Below are positions 39,984-49,000 of a stretch of DNA of 64,000 nt, in pieces. The first letter of the stretch is position 1. The number at the start of each line of letters is the position of its first letter. Source of the stretch: Nocardia jinanensis (GTDB lineage: Bacteria > Actinomycetota > Actinomycetes > Mycobacteriales > Mycobacteriaceae). The stretch spans positions 440,240 to 504,239 of the forward strand of contig NZ_BMMH01000004.1 in NCBI RefSeq assembly GCF_014645735.1, given 5' to 3'. A program made the translations under genes and the position numbers. Below the pieces are notes generated by a model that saw only the letters and a list, made by a program, of their open reading frames with translations, did not search any database and had not been told where the DNA came from.

Positions 39984-40646
39984 ATGACCACCGACCGAGT
40001 CGTAGGGACACGTTCCGGAATCGAGCCGGCCAACTTATTCGCACCCGACCCGGTGAGCGCTGCCGGTGAGCACCCGCTCGCTACCGAACTACGACGGTGG
40101 ACCACCGAATACCTGTGCCGCCCTCATTCGGACCTCGGCCGCCACGGCCCCGTCTGCCCGTATATGGGCCACGCCATCACGCGCCGGTTCCTGTGGGCCG
40201 CATTTCTGGGTGGTCGCGATTTCGAGGTCGAGCGGATAGCCGCCATTGTCGACGACCTCTACGATATGTACCCCGTCCTGCCACCCCGGGACCCGCCCGA
40301 TTCCAACTTCAAAGCTGTTCTCGCGGTTTTCCCCGACCTCACCGACTACACCGGTATCGAGGCCGTGCAACACGATCAGAAAACGCGGTTCGTGAAACAA
40401 GGCTTGATGCTCGGCCAGTTCTATCCGGGTTGCCGCGTCGCCGGGCTGCACAACCCGGACTTCCCGGCACTCGATTCGCCACTGCCTCTTCTCGCCGTCC
40501 GCCATATGGTCCCCACCGACTTCTTCTTCCTCAATACCCGCCCCGAATGGATAGGCACCTACCTCAAGACCTTTGCCCCGGCCATACCCGATTTCATCAC
40601 CACCACCATGGCGGGCGAACTCGCACATATCGCCGACAGCGCGTGA
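39984..40646 (+). CDS. DUF6875-like protein of the NRPS operon
   Basis: A 220-residue soluble protein starting two bases after the NRPS stop, with AAGGGAAAG as ribosome site. The blocks GRHGPVCPYMGHAITRRFLW, GLMLGQFYPGC and LLAVRHMVPTDFFFLNTRPE match a family (DUF6875) often found beside biosynthetic genes. Conserved His, Cys and Arg residues in HGPVCP and VRHM could bind a cofactor, but no activity is established. Position and spacing imply co-translation with the NRPS and a role in tailoring, supply or quality control of its product. It ends the rightward unit and converges on the acyl-CoA dehydrogenase gene 142 bp away. Confidence 0.75.
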   Translation: MTTDRVVGTRSGIEPANLFAPDPVSAAGEHPLATELRRWTTEYLCRPHSDLGRHGPVCPYMGHAITRRFLWAAFLGGRDFEVERIAAIVDDLYDMYPVLPPRDPPDSNFKAVLAVFPDLTDYTGIEAVQHDQKTRFVKQGLMLGQFYPGCRVAGLHNPDFPALDSPLPLLAVRHMVPTDFFFLNTRPEWIGTYLKTFAPAIPDFITTTMAGELAHIADSA

Positions 40647-40788
40647 GGAATCCGCGGACAACAGCTCTGCCGCTACCGCCGTGCCTCCGGCCGCATCGAC
40701 AACCCCTGCCCGCACCACCGGACGCCGGCTCGCGGGGACGACAGTGGGCTGCGCCGGGAACGGATCCACGGCAGCAGCCCACGACCGA

Positions 40789-42735
40789 TTACCGAAACGC
40801 GCCCACTCGCAGCCACGGCCGCAGCAGGTTCTCCTCGGTGGACGGACCCGTCTGCCACTCGGCGATCCACGGACCGGTGCCCTCGCTCTGGTCGAGCACA
40901 CCCTTTTCCAGCCACCGATAGCGGCCGTCGAGCACGTTGCGGGCCGAGCGCGCATCCGCGTCGTCGGTGTTGTCCCACAAGGAGTCGAACAGCTGCCGCA
41001 CCCGAATTCGCGCCTGCCGGCAGAAAACGTCGGCCAGTTCCGCGGCGGCTTCGCCTTCCGCCGTGCCGTCGACGCGCTCGGCCTGCGCTCGGACACAGAC
41101 CGCCGACATCGCGAAGAGTTCCGCGCCGATATCGACGAGGCGACCCAGGAACACTTGCCGGTACTCGAGCTTCGCCTGCCAGCGCGCCATGCCGTACGTC
41201 AGCGCTCGGGCCTGTTTGCGGGCCATCCGGTCGACGAAGCGCATATGTTGTGAAAGCGGCCCGAAATCGCTGAACGCGGCCGGTACTGTGCCGGGTCCGA
41301 CGGCCAGCTGCGGGAACCATTTGGCATAGAAGCCGCCGGCGCCCACGGCCGCCCTGGCCTTCTCCTTGAACTCCGCGTGCCGGTCGACGAGTGCTCCGGC
41401 GGCGGCCATATGCGCATCGGCCATCTCCCGGGCGATGAGCAGTCGCATGATCTCACTGGAGCCCTCGAAGATCCGGTTGATCCGCAGATCGCGGACGATC
41501 TGTTCGGCGCCGACCGCACGTTCCCCCCGCGCCCGCAGGGATGCCGCTGTCTCGTACCCGCGGCCGCCACGAATCTGCAGGAGTTCGTCGGCGATCCGGC
41601 AACTCATCTCCGAGGCCCACAGCTTGGCGAGTGCCGCCTCCATACGAATGTCGTTGCGGTTCTCGTCGCACATGGTCGCCGAGAGATCGAGTACTGCCTC
41701 CAAGGCGTAGGTCGTCGCGGCGATAAAGGACACTTTGGCGCCCACCGCGGCATGCTCGCCCACCGGCCGCCCCCACTGCACCCGGACGGAGCTCCATTCG
41801 CGGGCGATCTTCAGTGACCACTTGGCCGCCGCGGTGCACAATGCCGGAATCGCGAGCCGTCCGGCATTGAGCGTGGTGAGGGCGATCTTCAATCCGTCGC
41901 CTTCGCGGCCGATCAGATTCTCTTTGGGTACCCGGACGTTGTACATGCGGGTGACGCCGTTCTCGAGGCCGCGTAAGCCCATGAACGAATTGCGCCGCTC
42001 CACCGTGATGCCCTCGCTATCGGCTTCGACGACGAAGGCGGAGATACCGCCGCGGTGCCCGTCGCTCTTCGGCACCCGTGCCATCACCACCAGGAGTTCG
42101 GCGACCACCCCGTTCGTGGTCCACAGTTTGACGCCGTTGACCTCGTAGGATTCGCCATCCGCCGTGGGGGTCGCGGTGCTGGCCATCCGGGCCGGATCGG
42201 AGCCGACGTCGGGTTCGGTGAGCAGGAAAGCGCTTATCGCGCCCCGCGCGCAACGCGGTAGGAATTTTTGCTTCTGCTCCGGGGTGCCCGCCAACTTCAG
42301 CGGTTCGGGGACACCGATCGACTGGTGCGCGGACAACAGCGCGCCCAAACTGGGGTGTACCGAGCCGACCAGCATCAACGCCTTGTTGTAGCCGACCTGG
42401 GAGAGGCCCTGCCCGCCGTATTCCTCGGGAATCTTCAGTCCGAAGCAACCGAGCTGGGCGAGGCCGTGCACATACTGCTCCGGAATACGGGCCTGTTCCT
42501 CGATCACACTGCCGTCGAGGGTCTCGCAGTACGCCCGGAGCCGGGCCAGATACGCGTCGCTCTTGGCTGTATCTTCTGCGCTGGGTCGCGGAAATGGATG
42601 GATCAGGTCCACCCGGTAGCGGCCGAGGAACAACTCCTTGGCAAAAGACGGTTTGGACCAGGTGGCCTCGCGAGATTCCTCGACCAACTGGCGTGCCTGT
42701 GCCTCGGTGGCGTCGACTTTCGCGGCAGTGGCCAT
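40789..42735 (-). CDS. Acyl-CoA dehydrogenase, long (VLCAD-like) form
   Basis: A 648-residue FAD-dependent acyl-CoA dehydrogenase. Seen are GLKIPEEYGGQGLS, the flavin/substrate block AFLLTEPDVGSDPARMAS, the C-terminal-domain block IRGGRGYETAASLRARGERA, and RINRIFEGSSEIMRLLIA, which holds the catalytic-position Glu and adenine-contact residues. About 200 extra C-terminal helical residues resemble the VLCAD/ACAD9 extension, longer than the usual 380-residue enzymes. The ATG at 42735 has GAGGAGGGC upstream and is preferred over 42765. It catalyses the first step of fatty acid beta-oxidation. Whether it also supplies an acyl group to the NRPS is unproven; it is convergent with the NRPS operon, not part of it. 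Confidence 0.9.
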   Translation of the reverse strand: MATAAKVDATEAQARQLVEESREATWSKPSFAKELFLGRYRVDLIHPFPRPSAEDTAKSDAYLARLRAYCETLDGSVIEEQARIPEQYVHGLAQLGCFGLKIPEEYGGQGLSQVGYNKALMLVGSVHPSLGALLSAHQSIGVPEPLKLAGTPEQKQKFLPRCARGAISAFLLTEPDVGSDPARMASTATPTADGESYEVNGVKLWTTNGVVAELLVVMARVPKSDGHRGGISAFVVEADSEGITVERRNSFMGLRGLENGVTRMYNVRVPKENLIGREGDGLKIALTTLNAGRLAIPALCTAAAKWSLKIAREWSSVRVQWGRPVGEHAAVGAKVSFIAATTYALEAVLDLSATMCDENRNDIRMEAALAKLWASEMSCRIADELLQIRGGRGYETAASLRARGERAVGAEQIVRDLRINRIFEGSSEIMRLLIAREMADAHMAAAGALVDRHAEFKEKARAAVGAGGFYAKWFPQLAVGPGTVPAAFSDFGPLSQHMRFVDRMARKQARALTYGMARWQAKLEYRQVFLGRLVDIGAELFAMSAVCVRAQAERVDGTAEGEAAAELADVFCRQARIRVRQLFDSLWDNTDDADARSARNVLDGRYRWLEKGVLDQSEGTGPWIAEWQTGPSTEENLLRPWLRVGAFR

Positions 42736-43027
42736 AGTGCCCTCCTCGGAAGTGATGACGGTCACAGTAGAGTGTAGAAGCGTTTGTTACCCGCCGGTAG
42801 ATCCGAACGGTGAACGATCGGTATCGACCGCTACCGAAGGTGGTGCCGGGGCGGAATCCGGCCGTTCGGACCCGCCCGGTCCGGCCCGCCGGCGCGGCAA
42901 TGGCCCTGATCGGGCGGTGCGTCGACAGATCTACGAGGCGCAGCCGATATCGCTGCCCACGTCAGCGGGACAGGCTGACGGTCGCGATTCCTGCCAGGGC
43001 ATCCGGTGTGTCTCCCGGACCGACGCG

Positions 43028-46000
43028 TTATGGCCCCTCGACCTGCCGATGCTGCCACGGAGTCGGAGTCGGGATGGGCTCGCCGGGAGACGCCGGCTGA
43101 AGGTCTCGGTCGTCGTCCTCGGGGTGGTGATGTGATGTTTGCGCCGCGTCGGGGACGCCGCGACCGGGGCGCGGGGTCCATGGTGCGGAGTAGCGGTCGC
43201 GGCGGTGGGGAAGGTCGAAGACGTCTTTGAAGTGAGGAGGGTGGGCCGACCGGTCCGGCGATTGCTCTGCTGTATTTGTGGTGCCGGTTTCCTGGCGGGT
43301 TTTCCAGGGTTGCGGATGTCGAGTGGTTGTTCCGGCGGCGCCTGGGTGTTGTGTTTCGGTGGCCGACAGGAAGTCGTCGGGGCGGTTCGGTGCCGGGCTT
43401 TCGGCGGATGGCTCATCGCGGGAGGCCGGTTCGGGTTCTCGGCTGTTGTCCGGGTTGCGTTGTGTTCTCAGGGGTCGGTCGGGGACGGTGGGTCCGGGGC
43501 GCGCGGCCCATGGTGGGGGGTTGCGGTTGCTGTGGGGGAGGCCGAGGGCATTTTCGATATCCGGGGTTTCGTTGCGGGGTTGCCCTGGTGTGGTGGTGGT
43601 GTTCGCGGTTTCTGCTTTCGCCGGTTGTTGTGCCGGTTCTGTGTTTGTTCTGCCGGTTTCCCGGCGGGTTTTCCAGGGTTGGGGCGGGGATGTCGTTATG
43701 TTGTCGCCTGGATGTCTGGTGTGGAACGCCGACGAGGAGTTGACCAGCTGATCCGGAGATGAGAGCGACGCGGTGGGGCTCGGGTCAGTTGAGGCGTGGG
43801 CTTGCTGCCGGGCCGGTCCGGGGTGTTCCGGTAGCGGGGTGGCCTCGGTGAGCGGGTTGTCGATTTTGCCGCCCGGGTGTTGGGTCCGCTTGCGTCCGAG
43901 AAGGTTTCGCTTGGGCTCGTCGGCCCGGCCCGGTGACAACCACTCGAGGGTGCTCTTGTTGTTGTCGGTGAAGTAGGCGACGAAGATTTTATCGGGATCG
44001 TCGAGGAGAGTTCCGAAGTGGATGCCGGCGCCCTTGACGTTGGCGATGATCGCGCCGTCCACCATACCGTCCTTCTCGGTGACCACAACGGCGAAGGCGA
44101 TGCCGTTCTGCCGGGTGCGGACGGTCTCTTGGATGCCGGCGACAGCGTCGTCTCCTTTTGCCCGAAGCAGCCGGAGTGGTGCGCCGAGAGTGGCTTCGAG
44201 GGGCTTCCAGTTGTCCTTTCCATGCCATTTCGGGTCGGCGTAGTCGGGTTCGGGTGAATTGTCCTCGCTGAGTGTCCGGAAGGTGCGGGCGAGTCGGATC
44301 GCGGTGTTCGTGGCTGCGGCGGATTCCGCACTATCCGGCTGTTCGTTGTTCCTGCCGCGCGTCAGGATGCCGCCTACCGACGCGGTGATGCCCGCCGCAG
44401 TGAGTGCTGCCGCCTCTATCCAACCGGTCACCCGGAGACCATGGGACAGCACCACGTTCAATGCCGCACCGCCCGCAAAGCCGGCGAGAGCGTTGATGAC
44501 CATGATGGCGGAGGTCGAGGCGCCTATCGAGTCACTGGGAACACTCTTTTCCCATCGCACACCGAACTGCAGGTTGTTGGCCATCTGGGTCATACCGGCG
44601 AAGAATGCGGCCCCGAAAATTCCCAGGAAACTACCCGGATATTCCCCGTACATCAACATCATCAGCGCCAGTGAGAAGTACGACAACGGTAGGGTGAAAC
44701 TTGCGCTGAGACGTCGGAGCAGGCTCTCCATCGGCTTTGCCGCGGTGATTCCCAATGCGACGGCGGCGAGAAGTGCCCCGCCCAGCCACATGTTGTATTC
44801 CTGCCCGGTGATCAGTTGGTTCAAATGCGTCGTGCCGATTGTGACTGCGGCGACCGCCGGGACGGTGGCCGCGAAGTACCAGCGCATCCAGTGGTCTTTC
44901 AGCAGGTTGCGGAGCCCATCGATGATAGTGGGATCTTTTTTTCGATTCTTCCCGGATTGTTGCTTTTCCTCTTCCGCTAGCCTCTTCAGTTCCGCCCGGG
45001 CTTGTTTGAATTCTGCCCGCGTCTGCGTCGGAAGCGATCTCAATACCCACCAATTCAACCAGTTGGTCATACCGAGGATGCTGGTCAGGAGCCAATCGAC
45101 CTTGTTGCTCAGCCCGCTGAAGGACTTTCCTCCCGCACTGGCGATCGAACGCTCCAACAGCGCCAATGATTGAGCGCTCAGTTCTTCCCGACGTGAATTT
45201 GCCAGCCATTTGGCATAGAGCCTCGAGATGTTGGTGTAGATATTGTCGATCAAGGTATAGGCGCCGACAGCGCCTATCATCATGGCCATCTTGCCGCTGA
45301 GACCGGATAGCATCCAAGCGGCCCCGGCAGCCGACACCACGAAACCGGACGCCGCCAGCGTCTTCAGCGTTTCGCGGTGCCGGAACCTGTGTCCGAGCGG
45401 TACGGCCGCGAATTGGCCCGCCAGTTGCGCCGCTGAGGAAACCATTGTAGCCACCGAGAGCATGGCGGGCGATGCGCCGTGCGCGGAAAGATACAGGCCG
45501 TTGCCCGCAATGACGGAACCATTCATGACGGAGTTCAGGGTGCCGGACCTCCACCGCCGTATGATGTTCGCGTTCGCTTTTTCAGGGGTTCTCGCAGTGC
45601 GGGCCGGTGCCGAATCGAGGAATCGCGCGACGCCATTGTTCTGTGCGGCTCGGCCGGGTTGAGGGGTTTCGGCGGGTTCTGCGGCTTCGTCGGGTGTGCC
45701 CTGGATTCTGCGCTGCCGCTCCGCCGCGTCCGGGCCGTCGACACGATCCGGGCGCAGCGGTTGGAGCCGGCCCGCGGCGTCCGGGGTGAACTCGAGGACG
45801 AATGCGGATTTGATGCGCGCCGAGTCGGTCGGTTCCCAATTCTCGCGGGTTCGGACGCGGGCTATGCGTCCGTGGTCCGTCGGTGCGCTGGTTTTCGCGG
45901 TGGCCGGTTGGGCGATGTTGGTGTCGAAGATGACCGTTCGGTCACCGATGGTGGTGACGGTGAAGCTGTGGGCGTTGGTGCCGTAGTCGACGACGATGAC

Positions 46001-49000
46001 GGCGGTGTCGATCCTGTTGCGGGAGTTGGCAACTCGGTCGAGGATATGGGCGACGGGGTCGGTCGCCGAGTCGGCGACTCTGGTGAAAGCACCGTCGAGG
46101 TTTTCCTCGAGGGCCTTCCAGGTGTCGGCGCCCTTCGTGGGGATGGTGGCGCCGTCGTAGCCGAGGGCGTGGGTGGCGCGCACGGACTGGACGAGGCAGT
46201 CGCGGACGTAATCGGGGATCTCGGCGACAGTGCCTCGTGTCTTCTGGGCCACCACCGACGATTCGTTGCGGACCTGTCGCTCCAACAGCTCGGTAAGACG
46301 GAGGAAGGCCCTATATTGCGTCGTTCTGATCGCCTCTGTGGACCGGTTCAGGGCTTCCGCCGTCTCGGCGGGCGACAGCCCGAGCAGGAAACGATGGTGC
46401 AGCACCTGCCGCTGTTCCGGTGCGAGTTGTTCGATCCCGTCCTGCAGCGCCCGCGGGTCCTTCTCCAGCGCATCCCGGACCCTCTGTGGCAGCTGCCCGG
46501 CGATTGTGCCGCGGGCCAGCGCCAGCACCAGTCCGGCGGCGGGTGAGGCGGTCGCACGGTGGGACGGGGGAGCCTGCGCGGGCGAGGTATTCGGCACCGG
46601 TGGCGGGGACTCCGTGATGCGCGGCGCGCTGACACTGCGTCCGGGCGCGCTGGTCCGGGCGACGGCCGCGGCTGCTGGATGGGCCGCGCCGATATGCGTT
46701 CGGTGCCTGCCCCACGGTGTGTTCGCAGCGGGGTCGACCGCACCTGCCCGGCCGGCTCCGGCCGCCGGTACCTGTGCCGGCTGTGCCGGCTGCTGGGTCC
46801 GGCCGGGGCGCGGGGTCGTGTTCGGGATGAGCAGTGTGGCACCCGGATCTGCCGTGAAGGTGTGGCCGAACCATGGTGTGGGTGCGCTGCTTTCGGCCGT
46901 GGACCGGTTCGATATCGATGTTTCGAGCAGCCCGCCCGGAAACAGGGCTGCTCGGGAGGAGGTTCGGACGGCGAGGTCGGCGTTGTGGATCGGTGTCGCG
47001 CCCGGATCGACGGGTGAATCGGGGAATGCGACCGATGGGGTGCTCCTGACGGCTGCCGCCGCGTCCTCGGGGCCGGCGCGCGATGCGGCCGGGGTTTGCG
47101 CCTGGACCGCGTGCGTCAGCTCGCCGACCGCGGCGAGTTGGTGCGCGGTGAGTTCGTGGCCTCGCCGCAGCGCATCCTGCGCGCCGGCGAAGTGCCCGAC
47201 CTGGGTGTGCGCCAATTGCCCGAGAGCGTCGCCCATGACGTTCTGCAGCTTCTCACCCAGCCAGCCTTCGAGGTCGCGGCCGTGCGGGGTCTGCCATCCG
47301 TCGAGCTGTGCGGCACGGAAACCGGCCGAGTTGATCGCGTGCGCCAAGTGCTGCACGGGCGCTGCCGGTGCGCCTTGTGCCGGATCCCAGCCCAGAGTGG
47401 TGAGTACGTGCTGGAGGGTGGTGGAACCGAATTGCCGCCGCAATGCCTGCGTCGCACCCGGATCGCCGTCCCGCGCTTGTCGCAGCAACGCATCGGTGTC
47501 GGCCGCCGGCCACTTGCCCACTTTGCCGGCAAGGGGTTCCTGCTGCCCGGCGGTGGCGGCGCTGAGAACGCCAGCGGACGATTGCGGGAGCTGGTTGGTC
47601 GCCGGCGAATGCTGTGTTCTCTCGTCGTCGTCGAACTGGTCGGCGGGAGGTGCGCGGGTGGCCGGACCCGAGGTGTTGCCGGCCGGGGCCGCAGCCTGTC
47701 GGCGTTGCGCGGCCGCCTCCTCCTGTAGCGGCTGCACCAGTCCACGAAGGTCGTTCTCGGCTCGGCTCAGCCGCGCCTGAGTCTCGACGCTCGGCGCCAC
47801 CCGATGCTCCCCGGCTGCCTGGCCGTACTCGCCGACATATTTGACGACGACCTGCCGCACCATCGGGTTCTCGGTAAGGGCGTACAGGTTGTCACTCGGG
47901 GAGGTGTAGTACCGGACGCTACCGGGATCGCCGTTACGGGCGGCGCGGTTCTGGGCCTGGATATCGATATCGTGGGACAGCGCCGAGCGGCCGGTGACAG
48001 CCACATGCAGGCCGCCCAGTTCCCTGGTCACCGCATTGATCGGGATATCGACTCCACGAGCGCCCTGCATATTGATGACCAGGACTTTCCCCTCCTGACC
48101 CGCGGCATCGAAGATTCGCTGCAGCTCGGCCTCGGCGCGGGTGCCGTGCTCGAGGAACCATTTCGCGTCGACCGCGATATGTTCGACACGGCCAGGACGG
48201 CCCGGATCGTCGGAATGCAAAAGCTTCGACAAATGGGCGACGATATCGTTACGGTCGGCCAGGATCAGCTGTGGTCGGCCGGTCTCCTGCATCTGCCCGA
48301 TATCGGTAGCGAGAGTCCGCAATTTCGCGGCTTCGTCGGGCGAGATCGTATCCGCCATGACCTCGAGCTTCGAGTCGTGGAAACGGTCGACGGAGATGAC
48401 ATCGGTCCCGAGGAGGTCCGCGAGCTGCTTCGCCGAACCACGTGCGGTGCCCGAGGCGCCGGTGACCTTGTCGTAGTGCTCCCGGCCGAACAGTTCTTGC
48501 GCGGTGATGGATTTCGAACTTTTCGGGTCGGCCTGGATGACCAGGCCGTGCTCGGCTTCGATCGCCTGGGCCAGGCCGCCGTTCCATCGGCTCTCGGTGG
48601 ATGTTTCGGGATCGAACAACACCTTGTGGGTGGTCTGGTCGATGATGAATACCCGTTCCCGCCCATCGATTTCGTGCCGGATATAGTGCACATTCTCGAC
48701 GTACTCCCATTTGGCGGCGGCCGCCATGTTCAGCCGGTTCAATTCCCCGGCACTCAGTCCGCGGCCCAGCCGGCGCTCCACCATCTGGCGGCCGCCTTCC
48801 GTCAGATTCGCGGCGCTGCCGCGTCGGTCCCGCGCGAGCCCGAAATCCGAAGCCGTCAGAACGCCTTTTTTCAGGATGTCGTGAGCAACACCGACCTGCG
48901 TGGTGACCAAGGTATCGGCCGGTCGGCCCGCACCGTCGGACAGAATGTACTGGGTGTCGGCATGGACGAGTGCCTCGTCGATCTCGTCGATCGTGGCGTG

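Noticed and set aside
22774..40646. Siderophore biosynthesis locus
   Set aside because: C1 is EntF-like, but no hydroxylase, aryl-acid or transport genes of siderophore type are in the window, and the A-domain codes do not clearly indicate hydroxyornithine or serine.
40647..40788. Bidirectional terminator between DUF6875-like and acyl-CoA dehydrogenase genes
   Set aside because: Expected by position, but no stem-loop with a T-run could be found by eye.
43139..43762. Rightward ORFs opposite the tail of the giant gene
   Set aside because: Cys/Gly/Val-rich shadows of the Pro-rich leftward tail, without ribosome sites.
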